Part shown: piece after piece, positions 29,679 through 38,150 of the stretch
How positions within the stretch are numbered: the stretch's first letter is position 1
Layout: each line of letters opens with the position of its first letter
Assembly (NCBI RefSeq): GCF_000196315.1
Contig: NC_014230.1
Location: 930,001-994,000, forward strand
From: Croceibacter atlanticus HTCC2559
GTDB taxonomy: Bacteria > Bacteroidota > Bacteroidia > Flavobacteriales > Flavobacteriaceae
Direction of reading: 5' to 3'
DNA: 64,000 nucleotides
The notes under the pieces: generated by a model
What the model was told of the DNA's origin: nothing
What the model saw: only the letters and a program-made list of their open reading frames with translations
The model's database searches: none
Translations under genes and position numbers: made by a program

Positions 29679-29712
29679 AAAAACCTCCAACTTTAAATTG
29701 GAGGTTTTTTTT
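29678..29712. terminator. bidirectional intrinsic terminator
   Basis: AAAAAACCTCCAA (29678-29690) pairs with TTGGAGGTTTTTT (29698-29710) around a 7-nt loop, with A and T runs on both sides. It separates the convergent kinase and peptidyl-prolyl isomerase genes and can serve both strands. Confidence 0.93.
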
Positions 29713-29728
29713 ATGAATTAAGATTCTA

Positions 29729-31831
29729 CTAGTAAAATCTAGATCTATTATCTTCAATCTCTGTAGCTTCTTTTAAAGCATTGTAAGCTTTAGTGTTTAC
29801 TCCAGATGTTCTTTTATTAGATTCCTGAAATGAAAACGCTTTGTAGTTGTCTAATGGTGTAGCTTCGTTACGCTTTACAACTTTAACAACATACACTCCA
29901 TTTTTACCTTGTAATGGAGCACTTGTAGCACCTTCTTTAAGGCTAAACGCTGCGCCAACAACTTCTGGCTCATTACCAGCACCTGTTAATGTTGGACTTT
30001 TAAGGTTTAGAGCGTTAGAAGTTTGAATTTGCACGCCTTGGTTTTGAGCAATTTCTGCTAAAGTATTTCCTTTAATACGAGATTTAAGAATCTCTGCTTT
30101 CTTATTATTCTTGATAATTGGAGTAGCAGTGATTGATGCATCTTCAACATTCATTAACCCTTTTTCATTCTCTCCAGTTACTTGCACTACAACATATCCT
30201 TGAGGAACGTCAAAACGCTTAACATCTCCAACATTAGTTTCTTCATTAAATGCCCAGCTTACAATAGAACGTTGTCTACCAACTCCAGGAATATTTTCAT
30301 CTAAAGCTTTAACACCTTTTACTGGTCTAGCAGTAAGATCACTAGATTTAGCTAACTCTGCAAAATCACCTTTACTAGCTGCGATTTCAAACTTAGTTGT
30401 TTCAGCAAATAAATCGTTAGTAGTTTTTTCTGAAGCTTCAATCTCTCTTACAATTGTTGCAAGTTTAACAGCTTTTTCTTTATCTGTTTGTTCTTGTATG
30501 TCTATAATATGAAATCCGAATTGAGATTTTACAACTCCAAGATCTCCTTCATTATTTTGAAAAACATAATCATTAAATACAGGAACCATACGACCTGGTG
30601 TAAAGAAGCCTAAATCTCCACCTTTTGCACCTGAAACCTTATCTGCTGAATAGGTAGTTGCAAAATCTGTAAACTTATTACGATCTCTTCTTAATACAGA
30701 TGCAAGGCTATCTGCAAGTTGCTTAGCTTCTTCTTCTGTACGTTCAACATCTGTAGCAGTTTGTAAACCTGTATAAGATATTAGTATGTGTCTTGCCTTA
30801 GCAGAATCTGGCATAGACTTAGTGTCTTCTAGTCTAGAAAGCTTTAAAGTGTTACCATCTCTGTATGGGCCATAAACCTCACCTTTATTTAAGTTGAATA
30901 ATTCATCTGCAAAATCTTTAGGAAGGTTTTTTTTAAACTTGTAGTTACCATCGTAACGCACATCTGAGTTTGCATTAACAAAAGTCTCTAAGTTTTTAGA
31001 GTTTTTTAATCCTAAAAGTGTGTCACCAGACTCTACTCTGTTTTCTGCCATTGCAGCAACTTCAGCTTTCATGTCTTCTACATCTGCATCTGAAGCTTTT
31101 TCTTCAAATAAAACATATTGTAAATCTCTACCAGCTTCGACAGTATACTTATCTGGGTGAGCTTTTATATATGCTTTAATTTCATCTTTGCTTACTTGTG
31201 CTTCACTTTCATCAACAGCTGTCCAAGGTATTTTTACATATTCTACATCAACAGTATTGTTTTCTAGTAAGTATGCTTGCTTACCTTCTAATAATGTTGC
31301 ACCAACACCAGCTTTAATCATATTAAAGTACTGAGTTTCTTTAGCTGCTAAAGCAACTTGGTCTTCGTAGTTTTTCCACTGTTCGTAAGCTTGAGGAGAA
31401 CTCGCTTTAATGTTAGCTAAATATTCTTGAAGTTTTTGCTCGCTAAACGTACCATTCTCATCAGAAAATGTAGGGTTACCTTCTAATTGTAAAGCCATTG
31501 TTGCTTTTAATTGTTCTGGGCTAACCTCTATACCTAGCTTTTCAAATTGCTGTGCCAATACTACTTCTCTAACTTTTGCATCGTAAACTCTGTTTACTGC
31601 TTGCATAGTAGATGCATTTGGTCCTAGTTGCTTAGAATATAAGTCAACTTGTTTAGCAAATTCTGTACGGTCTATATTTTCACCGCCAACTGTAGCTACT
31701 GTATTTTCACCTTTACTTGATGAAAAGCCGCCGTTTCTGATAACATCTGCTAATACAAATGAAAATAACGCCAATGCTATAATGATGATCAAGAAGATTG
31801 AGCGTTCTCTAATTTTGTTTAATACTGCCAT
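29729..31831 (-). CDS. periplasmic peptidyl-prolyl cis-trans isomerase (PpiD/SurA-like)
   Basis: 700 aa chaperone-isomerase anchored in the inner membrane. The N-terminus has a short cytoplasmic tail (MAVLNKIRERS), one transmembrane helix (about 13-30) and a SurA_N-like helical domain. A parvulin domain spans roughly residues 340-440 (KARHILISYTG ... GAKGGDLGFFTPGRMVPVF ... VVKSQFGFHIIDI), followed by a second, degenerate parvulin-like region near 560-660. Length and topology match the long Bacteroidota SurA N-terminal domain proteins that help outer-membrane protein folding. It is the last gene of the leftward seven-gene run that starts at coaX. Confidence 0.88.
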   Translation of the reverse strand: MAVLNKIRERSIFLIIIIALALFSFVLADVIRNGGFSSSKGENTVATVGGENIDRTEFAKQVDLYSKQLGPNASTMQAVNRVYDAKVREVVLAQQFEKLGIEVSPEQLKATMALQLEGNPTFSDENGTFSEQKLQEYLANIKASSPQAYEQWKNYEDQVALAAKETQYFNMIKAGVGATLLEGKQAYLLENNTVDVEYVKIPWTAVDESEAQVSKDEIKAYIKAHPDKYTVEAGRDLQYVLFEEKASDADVEDMKAEVAAMAENRVESGDTLLGLKNSKNLETFVNANSDVRYDGNYKFKKNLPKDFADELFNLNKGEVYGPYRDGNTLKLSRLEDTKSMPDSAKARHILISYTGLQTATDVERTEEEAKQLADSLASVLRRDRNKFTDFATTYSADKVSGAKGGDLGFFTPGRMVPVFNDYVFQNNEGDLGVVKSQFGFHIIDIQEQTDKEKAVKLATIVREIEASEKTTNDLFAETTKFEIAASKGDFAELAKSSDLTARPVKGVKALDENIPGVGRQRSIVSWAFNEETNVGDVKRFDVPQGYVVVQVTGENEKGLMNVEDASITATPIIKNNKKAEILKSRIKGNTLAEIAQNQGVQIQTSNALNLKSPTLTGAGNEPEVVGAAFSLKEGATSAPLQGKNGVYVVKVVKRNEATPLDNYKAFSFQESNKRTSGVNTKAYNALKEATEIEDNRSRFY

Positions 31832-31927
31832 TGTAATTTATTCTTTTGTCTTGAATAGTGGGCGAAAATAAGGTTTTAGCACATAACATGAAAGAAAATG
31901 TGTGTAAAAGTTACACAGTGTAAAGAC

Positions 31928-33217
31928 CTAGTTTTCTTGGAGGTTATGTAGCTCTACTAGTTCTATTTTTGTGTTAGAAACTTCAAGAATGTGTAGTTTA
32001 AAGTTTTCAATTTCTACAATTCCGCCTTGTTCTGGAATGTCTTCTGTAAAGTGAACAATCATACCACCTAGGGTTTCATAATTTTCACTTTCAGGTAACT
32101 CTAGCTTATAGGCTTCATTAATATAATCTACTTCTAATCGAGCAGAAAATTTATACACATTATCGTTAAGTACTTCTTCAGTAAGTATTACAGAATCATG
32201 TTCATCTTCTATCTCGCCAAATAATTCTTCTACAATATCTTCAACGGTAATCATACCGCTTGTACCACCATACTCATCTATAACTACAGCAATACTTTTT
32301 CTCTTTTTTATAAGTGTATTAAGAATATCCTTTATTAGCATAGTTTCAGGTACGAAAACTACTGGCATTAGAATTTCTTTTACCGTTTTAGGTTGCTTAA
32401 AAAGTTCGAATGAATGTACGTAACCTATAATATCGTCATTTGTGTCTTTGTACACTAGTATTTTAGATAGGCCTGTGTCTGTAAATAATTTAATTAGATC
32501 TTTAGGTTCTGTTGTAATATCAACAGCAACAATCTCTGTACGAGGAATCATTACTTCTCTAGATTTTACTTCTGAAAACTCCAAAGCATTTTGAAAAATC
32601 TGTATTTCACTATCTACTTCTTCATGTTCCTCGATAGCCTCCATTTGTTCTGTAATGTAGTTGCCGAGCTCTACTTTACTAAAGGCTAGTTGTACTTCAT
32701 CTCCATCTGTTTTAAAGAATTTTTTTAATACAAGGTCTGAGACCCATATTACAAACGATGAAATAAAGCCAAATAAGATATAAAATACATATGCTGGTGC
32801 AGCAAATATCTTAAGTAAAGAATTGGCATAAATTTGAAAGAAGACTTTTGGTAAAAACTCTGCAGTAAGTAAAATTACGAGTGTAGAAATTATAGTTTGG
32901 GTGAGTAAACTAAGGTCTACAAAAATATATCGAAGTATCTCATTTTCTACAGGAAGCATGTTTTGAAACAATGCCAAGAGTAAATCGCCCATAAAAAATC
33001 CATAGATAACTAGGGCAATGTTATTGCCAACCAACATGGTTGCAATAAATTTTGAAGGTTTTTTGGTAAGACGTCTTAGGATATTGGCCAAGAAGCCTGC
33101 TTGCATCTTCTCTATTTCAATATGTATTTTGTTAGAAGATACATAAGCTATTTCCATTCCTGAGAAGAAAGCAGAAAGGATAAGAGATAAAACAATGATA
33201 ATGATTTCAGAATGCAT
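31928..33217 (-). CDS. CNNM/CBS-domain membrane protein (hemolysin C / CorC family)
   Basis: 429 aa. Order: a DUF21/CNNM transmembrane domain with about four hydrophobic segments in residues 1-160, a pair of CBS domains at about 200-330 (SREVMIPRTEIVAVD, ILMPVVFVPETMLIKDIL, VIDEYGGTSGMITVEDIVEELFG), and a C-terminal CorC/HlyC transporter-associated domain (from about 345). Family members are linked to magnesium efflux; gliding-motility protein GldE is a flavobacterial relative, and I cannot separate these roles by eye. Its start codon overlaps the stop of the small upstream membrane gene (TAATG), indicating coupled translation. Confidence 0.87.
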   Translation of the reverse strand: MHSEIIIIVLSLILSAFFSGMEIAYVSSNKIHIEIEKMQAGFLANILRRLTKKPSKFIATMLVGNNIALVIYGFFMGDLLLALFQNMLPVENEILRYIFVDLSLLTQTIISTLVILLTAEFLPKVFFQIYANSLLKIFAAPAYVFYILFGFISSFVIWVSDLVLKKFFKTDGDEVQLAFSKVELGNYITEQMEAIEEHEEVDSEIQIFQNALEFSEVKSREVMIPRTEIVAVDITTEPKDLIKLFTDTGLSKILVYKDTNDDIIGYVHSFELFKQPKTVKEILMPVVFVPETMLIKDILNTLIKKRKSIAVVIDEYGGTSGMITVEDIVEELFGEIEDEHDSVILTEEVLNDNVYKFSARLEVDYINEAYKLELPESENYETLGGMIVHFTEDIPEQGGIVEIENFKLHILEVSNTKIELVELHNLQEN

Positions 33218-33411
33218 TATTCTTGGCGATTGTTATCTTCAATTTTACGCCTAAATTTTCTTTTAAAAAAGAATAAAAATAGCGCAACTGCAGCAAAAGC
33301 AAGAAGCATATAAGATCTGCCTCTGTCTGTTGCCCATATGCTTATAGCTTCACCAATAAACCAAACGGCTATGGCAATATAAGCGTATTCAAAAAATTTA
33401 TAGAGTTTCAT
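33217..33411 (-). CDS. small membrane protein, unknown function
   Basis: 64 aa from the ATG at 33411 (MKLYKFFEYAYIAIAV); an in-frame TTG four codons upstream is less likely. Two hydrophobic helices at about residues 8-25 and 32-48 are separated by a charged turn (WATDRGRSY), followed by a basic tail (FKRKFRRKIEDNNRQ). It lies between lptC and the CNNM/CBS gene in a tightly packed operon and overlaps the latter by one base. No known domain is recognised. Confidence 0.7.
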   Translation of the reverse strand: MKLYKFFEYAYIAIAVWFIGEAISIWATDRGRSYMLLAFAAVALFLFFFKRKFRRKIEDNNRQE

Positions 33412-33442
33412 AATACTGTACAATAAGGTTGTAAAAGTACAG

Positions 33443-34009
33443 CTATTTTTCTTCTTCTTCTAAATACATGACACCAACGTCTGATCTGGATAGAAATTTG
33501 GTGAAATCCTTATTGCTGTCAAATCCTTCACCATTTGTGGTAGAGCCACTAGGAAACAATGCAGTATAAGGTTGGTCTGTAAAGACCCATTGCTTTTGTT
33601 GGTCATAATATAATTGTTCTGCGTAGACAATTGTACTATCGCTAGTAACAATTTTTACATTTCCTTGTAAATCTATTAAGCCCGTTGGTTCATAGATTAT
33701 TCCATAATCTGCATAAACTGTATTCTTTTTGTTACTGTCATCAAAAAAATCTACTGTTAATCCATCTGGAAATTCCCGATATGGAAATTCTTGATTTGAG
33801 TAATCCTTAAGTTTAGCACTTTTAAGGTTGGCTACCACTTTGCCAGAATCTGTATAAAAAAGATTTATCTCTTGTCCAATTGCCTGTGGGCCATCCTGTA
33901 ATAACTCAAAGCTACGAACCTCGTTTAATTTTCCTTTACAAGAAAAAAGCATTGCTATAACAAAAGTTACAGCAATGCTCTTTATATATATATTATATGT
34001 GTTTTGCAT
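33443..34009 (-). CDS. lptC: LPS export protein LptC
   Basis: 188 aa lipoprotein: a hydrophobic signal ends in AMLFSC with Cys about residue 23. The body is the LptC/OstA-like beta-jellyroll (SAKLKDYSNQEFPYREFPDGL, LIDLQGNVKIVTSDSTIVYAEQLYYDQ, FTDQPYTALF), which passes lipopolysaccharide from the LptBFG transporter to LptA. E. coli LptC has a transmembrane anchor; Bacteroidota versions are often predicted lipoproteins, as here. It starts one base after the TPR gene stop. Confidence is good for the family and less for strict functional equivalence. Confidence 0.83.
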   Translation of the reverse strand: MQNTYNIYIKSIAVTFVIAMLFSCKGKLNEVRSFELLQDGPQAIGQEINLFYTDSGKVVANLKSAKLKDYSNQEFPYREFPDGLTVDFFDDSNKKNTVYADYGIIYEPTGLIDLQGNVKIVTSDSTIVYAEQLYYDQQKQWVFTDQPYTALFPSGSTTNGEGFDSNKDFTKFLSRSDVGVMYLEEEEK

Positions 34010-34010
34010 T

Positions 34011-35387
34011 TTACAAGTTAGGAACCTTCACAGAAGATCCAATCCAGCATCCTATATTTACTGTCTTTCCAGCCATGTTTGCTGAGAAGATATCAGATTT
34101 TTGTGGAGCTCTACCTCTGTAAGCTGCAGCAGCTTGATCTGCATTACTCTTAATTGAAGGATCTACACGACCAGCTTTAGACGCCATATCTGCAGCTAAC
34201 CAATATACAGATCTCTTTTCAAAAGAAGTACCACCACAGTTGTTTACACTTTTAGCGTACATATCTGCAATTTTTAAGTATGCAACACCTAATGAAGGCT
34301 TGTTTTGTAACGCTTTGTTGTAAAAGCTCCTTGCAGTACTGTAGCTACCTTTAGCTTTAGCGCTTTCTGCCAATCTGTAGTATACTTTAGCTCTCTTAGT
34401 TGGGTCTGTCTGTAACTCGGCAGACTCGTTGTAATATTTAAGCGCTTTAGTCATATTTCCAGCTTGCTCTTCTAATCTACCTAAGTAGAACGCAGAATCT
34501 GCAGAAGGCTCATTGGTGTGTAATGCTTCAACTAGTTTCTTAAATAAAGGATCATCTGTACAATCTTTACCACTTAAACGACCAGCAGCACTTTTTAACC
34601 AGTTGCTATCAGTTTTCTTTTCTTCAAACTGTCCTTGGTATAAAGGGATAAGGTTTTCACAATCTGCAATTTTTCCAAACTTACCGTTAATACTTCCAGC
34701 TACTACACTGTAGTTTTTAAGATAAATTTCTCCATTCTTAAGACTAATCTTTTCAGATCTGTTAAGAGACTCTTGGTTATCTTGCTTTTCAATAAGAGGA
34801 GTTACTTTAACAGCTAACTCATCATTTTCTTTTTCAATTTTAGTGATTACCTCATCATATTTATCAAACACTTCTTGAAGATCTTTTTTACCAGCTTCTT
34901 GAAGGTCTATTAATAAAGAAAAGTAAGTAAGTAAACCTTTAGGACTTTTAAAAGATGCCTTATCTGTAGTCCAAGCTTTATCAAAAGCAGCATATTGCTC
35001 TTCTGTAGTACCTAATTTGTTATCGTACATTACTTGTGCTATATCTGCAAGAACATCTCCCTTATCTACTTTAGGGTCATTCTCAAAATATTTAAGTTTT
35101 GCTTGATGTGCAGCAATTAAATTTTCTGCATTTTGCTTTTTATTAGCTTCTGTGCTTTTATCTAAAAAATGCTTGTACATACGCACACCATATTGGTATG
35201 TTGCTAATGAGTATGAAGGGCAGTCTTTCACTAATGTTTCATAGTGAGGTTTTGCTGCGTCGTATTGCTTATTCTTAGCACTTGTTGCAAAAAGCGACAA
35301 TTGTGTTGCACAGTCTGCAGCTTGTGCATTAGTGAACTGTATGCCTAGAAATAAAGCTGTTATTAATAAAGTTGCTTTAGTTTTCAT
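34011..35387 (-). CDS. secreted tetratricopeptide-repeat protein
   Basis: 458 aa. A signal peptide (MKTKATLLITALFLGIQFTNAQA) is followed by helical repeats. TPR units are clearest in the C-terminal half, for example AFYLGRLEEQAGNMTKALKYY and AKVYYRLAESAKAKGSYSTA, then PSLGVAYLKIADMYAK. Two cysteines in the terminal part may form a disulfide. TPR proteins are scaffolds; a role in envelope assembly is suggested by its operon partners (lptC, an outer-membrane protein, a periplasmic isomerase) but is an inference. Confidence 0.78.
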   Translation of the reverse strand: MKTKATLLITALFLGIQFTNAQAADCATQLSLFATSAKNKQYDAAKPHYETLVKDCPSYSLATYQYGVRMYKHFLDKSTEANKKQNAENLIAAHQAKLKYFENDPKVDKGDVLADIAQVMYDNKLGTTEEQYAAFDKAWTTDKASFKSPKGLLTYFSLLIDLQEAGKKDLQEVFDKYDEVITKIEKENDELAVKVTPLIEKQDNQESLNRSEKISLKNGEIYLKNYSVVAGSINGKFGKIADCENLIPLYQGQFEEKKTDSNWLKSAAGRLSGKDCTDDPLFKKLVEALHTNEPSADSAFYLGRLEEQAGNMTKALKYYNESAELQTDPTKRAKVYYRLAESAKAKGSYSTARSFYNKALQNKPSLGVAYLKIADMYAKSVNNCGGTSFEKRSVYWLAADMASKAGRVDPSIKSNADQAAAAYRGRAPQKSDIFSANMAGKTVNIGCWIGSSVKVPNL

Positions 35388-35401
35388 AGTATTTAAAATG
35401 G

Positions 35402-36655
35402 TTAATTAAACTTAGTTTTTTCAAACCACTTGTCATTTAAAGACAAGCCGATTATAATATTGTAAAACGATTCTTTTATTAAGCCTGCATCTGTTGTACC
35501 ACGTTGTCCGTATTCAAAAGATAGGTTAGCATTTGTAAATAATCGTCCTGCTGGTATACCTACTCCAAAAGATATGCCAAACTCGTTAATGTCTTCTCCT
35601 CTTAGGTTTAGACCGGTTTCTTCATATCGTGCTCCAAGCCTATAAACAATTCTGTTTAAGTAACTTGTAAGGTCATTATATTTTGGAATATAAAAACCTC
35701 CAACTTTAAATTTAGAGGCGTCGTCAAAAATAACGTCTTCATTATTAAAAGAACGATTATTGAAGTTACTTTTTTGTGAATTTACATACTCAAGGCCTGC
35801 ATACCACTTATTCGCTTTTCCTATCCCTAATCCTAAACTAATTTCTGAAGGGTTTTTAAAATCTGAATCTTCTAACTCAATATCTTGTCTGTCTGCTACT
35901 AATTCTTGTCCTGAGTTACCCACAATTACTGTAGCCAATTCCCTGAAGTTTTCAACATTTATAGTTGTTGAAGGCATATAGGTTGCTGTAGCAGTTAAGT
36001 CTAAATTCTCAGTTAACTTAGTGTCGTAAATAGCACCAACCTTAAAACTGAAGCCTAAGAAATCTGATCGGTTAATTTCTCTAGTTCCAAACTGTATGTC
36101 GTCTTGAAAGCGAATGCTTTTGTTTTGAATATTTCCAAAGTTATATTGAAAATCTACACCAATGTTAAAGTTGTCTGTAACTTTATAAGCGGTAGAAAGC
36201 GCTACTTTATTTAAGCCACCTCTACCAGTAAATTGGTCTGATGAGCTTAATGACTCTCCATTATCAGGTTTTATGTTATAGCCAACTGTTGTGCTAGGAT
36301 AAACTGAAAGTCCAAATCCTAGTCTACCTGCTGGAAATCCTAATGCTAAATAATCAAAGGTGGTGTGTGAAGCAGACTCAGAAGCATTTGCGTTTTCTAA
36401 ACTTAAAGATTGGTGACTAGCTCCAACTGAGTAAGCAGTAAGGCGTAATTTCGCGAAACTTGCTGGGTTTTGTAAATTTATGTGAATACTATCACTATAG
36501 GCACCCAAACCAGCCATTCCTCGCTGTTCTGCAGTTCCTCTAAATTTAGTTAAACCAATACCATAAAATGAATATGGAGATGAGGTTCCTTCCTGTGCAT
36601 TTGCCGTCAACACTATACCTAAGAGCGCTACGATTACTACAAATCGTTTAATCAT
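35402..36655 (-). CDS. outer-membrane beta-barrel protein, unknown function
   Basis: 417 aa with a signal peptide (MIKRFVVIVALLGIVLTANAQ). The mature N-terminus, SSPYSFYGIGLTKFRGTAEQRGMAGLG, and the repeated amphipathic strands resemble FadL-like or related outer-membrane transport proteins; the end is FNIIIGLSLNDKWFEKTKFN-like with an aromatic terminal strand. Its start overlaps the coaX stop by 4 bp (ATGA), so it is translationally coupled to coaX, an arrangement common in flavobacteria. No substrate can be assigned. Confidence 0.75.
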   Translation of the reverse strand: MIKRFVVIVALLGIVLTANAQEGTSSPYSFYGIGLTKFRGTAEQRGMAGLGAYSDSIHINLQNPASFAKLRLTAYSVGASHQSLSLENANASESASHTTFDYLALGFPAGRLGFGLSVYPSTTVGYNIKPDNGESLSSSDQFTGRGGLNKVALSTAYKVTDNFNIGVDFQYNFGNIQNKSIRFQDDIQFGTREINRSDFLGFSFKVGAIYDTKLTENLDLTATATYMPSTTINVENFRELATVIVGNSGQELVADRQDIELEDSDFKNPSEISLGLGIGKANKWYAGLEYVNSQKSNFNNRSFNNEDVIFDDASKFKVGGFYIPKYNDLTSYLNRIVYRLGARYEETGLNLRGEDINEFGISFGVGIPAGRLFTNANLSFEYGQRGTTDAGLIKESFYNIIIGLSLNDKWFEKTKFN

Positions 36656-37383
36656 GTGTCTTTGTTAAATTCTAAAATATGGTTTAATCCTTCCAACAAA
36701 AAATTAGAGTTGGCAAAGATGCTATTTTTTATACGTTTAGACAAAAAATCAGCGTCTCCACCAGTAAAAATAACTGTTAAATCAGGATATTTTTCTTTAT
36801 AACGGTTTATAAAACCATCTATTTCATTACAAGTGCCCAAAATGGCACCACTTTGCATACTCTCAGATGTACTTTTCCCTATTAAGTTTACATTATCTGT
36901 AGCCTTAAGTAATGGAAGTTTTGCTGTAAATTCATGCATAGCCTTAAAGCGCATTTGTAATCCAGGTGAAATAGAACCTCCATGATATTTATTTGTACTA
37001 TCAATAAAATCATAAGTTATACAAGTACCTGCATCTATAATTAAGACATTTTCATTTGAATATGCCTTAGCAGATCCAGCTACTAAACCTATACGATCTA
37101 AACCTAAAGTTTCTGGCGTATTGTAATTGTTTGTATAAGGGACGCTGGTAAATTGATTAAGTTGCAAAACAATAGTATACTTTTCTAAGAAATTTAAGTG
37201 TTCTGTTGGGTAAGTAGACGTGTTAGATATTATAGAATGTGTGATATTAGACCAGTTTTCTAATATTTCTTTAATTTTTTTTTCAATTTCATTAGATGAA
37301 CAAATTGTTCTTTCCTTAAGGGTAACGTCCTCAAAAACTGCAAGTTTAGTTCTCGAGTTACCTATGTCTATTATCAAATTCAT
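36652..37383 (-). CDS. coaX: type III pantothenate kinase
   Basis: 243 aa. It phosphorylates pantothenate in the first step of coenzyme A synthesis. The ASKHA-type fold motifs are visible: MNLIIDIGNSRTKLAVFED (phosphate 1 loop, Asp6), GLDRIGLVAGSAKAY around residue 105, VLIIDAGTCITYDFI near 125 with the catalytic Asp, and HGGSISPGLQMR. It is the first gene of the leftward operon that runs to 29729, and its upstream region is shared with the divergently oriented tRNA-Phe promoter. Confidence 0.94.
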   Translation of the reverse strand: MNLIIDIGNSRTKLAVFEDVTLKERTICSSNEIEKKIKEILENWSNITHSIISNTSTYPTEHLNFLEKYTIVLQLNQFTSVPYTNNYNTPETLGLDRIGLVAGSAKAYSNENVLIIDAGTCITYDFIDSTNKYHGGSISPGLQMRFKAMHEFTAKLPLLKATDNVNLIGKSTSESMQSGAILGTCNEIDGFINRYKEKYPDLTVIFTGGDADFLSKRIKNSIFANSNFLLEGLNHILEFNKDT

Positions 37384-37434
37384 CTTTTTATTTATGGTTT
37401 TGTAAAATTACAAACGAATTTTTTAGTCTTTATG

Positions 37435-37465
37435 TTGTAGGGTTTCAAAATTGATTTTATATTTG
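37435..37465 (+). promoter_or_regulatory. tRNA-Phe promoter
   Basis: TTG at 37435-37437, a 20-bp spacer, and TATATTTG at 37458-37465 form a full Bacteroidota -33/-7 promoter, with transcription expected near 37472 and the mature tRNA starting at 37481. The box area TTGTAGGGT is shared base for base with the trigger-factor promoter at 62710. Confidence 0.8.
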
Positions 37466-37480
37466 CGCTCCTTAATAATA

Positions 37481-37553
<73 letters not shown>

Positions 37554-37570
37554 CTTTTAAAAATGTAATT

Positions 37571-37607
37571 CCCTTGTAGTCAATAGATTGCAAGGGTTTT
37601 ATTTTTT
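37571..37607 (+). terminator. island-supplied terminator downstream of tRNA-Phe
   Basis: CCCTTGTA (37571-37578) pairs with TGCAAGGG (37589-37596, one G-T pair) and is followed by TTTTATTTTTT. It lies 18 bp after the tRNA and inside the island, so it replaces the host terminator that insertion moved to 50641. Confidence 0.82.
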
Positions 37608-37608
37608 A

Positions 37609-37630
37609 ACAGCGTTTTTTACAGCGGATT
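37609..37630 (+). repeat. left pair of putative arm-type recombinase sites
   Basis: ACAGCG at 37609-37614 and ACAGCGGATT at 37621-37630 are repeated with a 12-bp period. The same sequence pair with the same period occurs near the right end at 50480-50500. Such paired repeats inside both ends of an island are typical binding sites for the N-terminal domain of its integrase or for the excisionase. Confidence 0.55.
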
Positions 37631-37668
37631 ATGAGCTTAAAAGAAAAGGAGCATCTTGCTCCCTGACT

Positions 37669-37833
37669 TTATTGACCTAGCTTTTTTGCGATATAAACAG
37701 GACAGTACATTTTTTTGTTTCCTATTCTTAGCTTATACTTTAAATACCCTTCATTCTCCATTTTAATTAGGGTTGTATCGCTTTTAATCCCAAAAAGCTC
37801 CTTCACCTCTTTCGAGGTTAGCAACCTTTTCAT
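37669..37833 (-). CDS. excisionase-like small HTH protein
   Basis: 54 aa, starting ATG at 37833 (MKRLLTSKEVKELFGIKSDT) and ending TAA at 37669. The pattern LTSKEVKELFGI, a turn, then TLIKMENEGYLKYKLRIGNKKMY is the winged-helix shape of AlpA/Xis-type excisionases and MerR-like DNA-binding domains (first helix, recognition helix, beta-wing with basic residues). It lies about 40 bp inside the repeated CAGCG sites at the left end, opposite the integrase gene at the right end, which suits a recombination directionality factor. No other function is evident from its small size. Confidence 0.65.
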   Translation of the reverse strand: MKRLLTSKEVKELFGIKSDTTLIKMENEGYLKYKLRIGNKKMYCPVYIAKKLGQ

Positions 37834-38150
37834 ATTGTTTAAAATTACTTTTCGATATACCCCAAGTGGGAACGCATAGGGTTATTTGCTCTGAGTATAT
37901 CTGCCCGCTATTTTACCACTTACTACGATAATAGTAAGAATTTACTATAAAGTGCAAGTAGATTTCTGTAATTCTTTGAAGTGATTTGAAACTTACCTAT
38001 TGACTTATCGAAAAAAAATGTCCATTGTTTGAAAATAATATAGTTCCTGACGGTCTTTTAAGTTCCGTCTAACTATTTATTTACGAATAAGGAATCAGAA
38101 GCAGGGTTTTAGACTTACTGGCTTATGGTTTCACTATATAGCAAAGAGAA
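37834..38150. other. intergenic region with inverted repeats, upstream of the HUH-like gene
   Basis: 317 bp without a coding frame that I trust. It holds a 7-bp inverted repeat with a 6-nt loop (CTTACTA at 37919-37925, TAGTAAG at 37932-37938) and the longer palindrome at 38041-38075 described separately. It is flanked by divergent genes, so it should contain promoters for the excisionase-like gene (leftward) and the HUH-like gene (rightward). Confidence 0.5.
38041..38075. repeat. 35-bp interrupted palindrome, candidate nick site or regulator site
   Basis: Three nested stems are visible: TAGTT (38041-38045) with AACTA (38071-38075), GACGG (38049-38053) with CCGTC (38065-38069), and CTT (38055-38057) with AAG (38060-38062) around a TT loop. 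It lies 75 bp upstream of the gene for a putative HUH endonuclease. Hairpins of this kind serve as double-strand origins or transfer origins for HUH proteins; it might instead be an operator. Confidence 0.5.
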
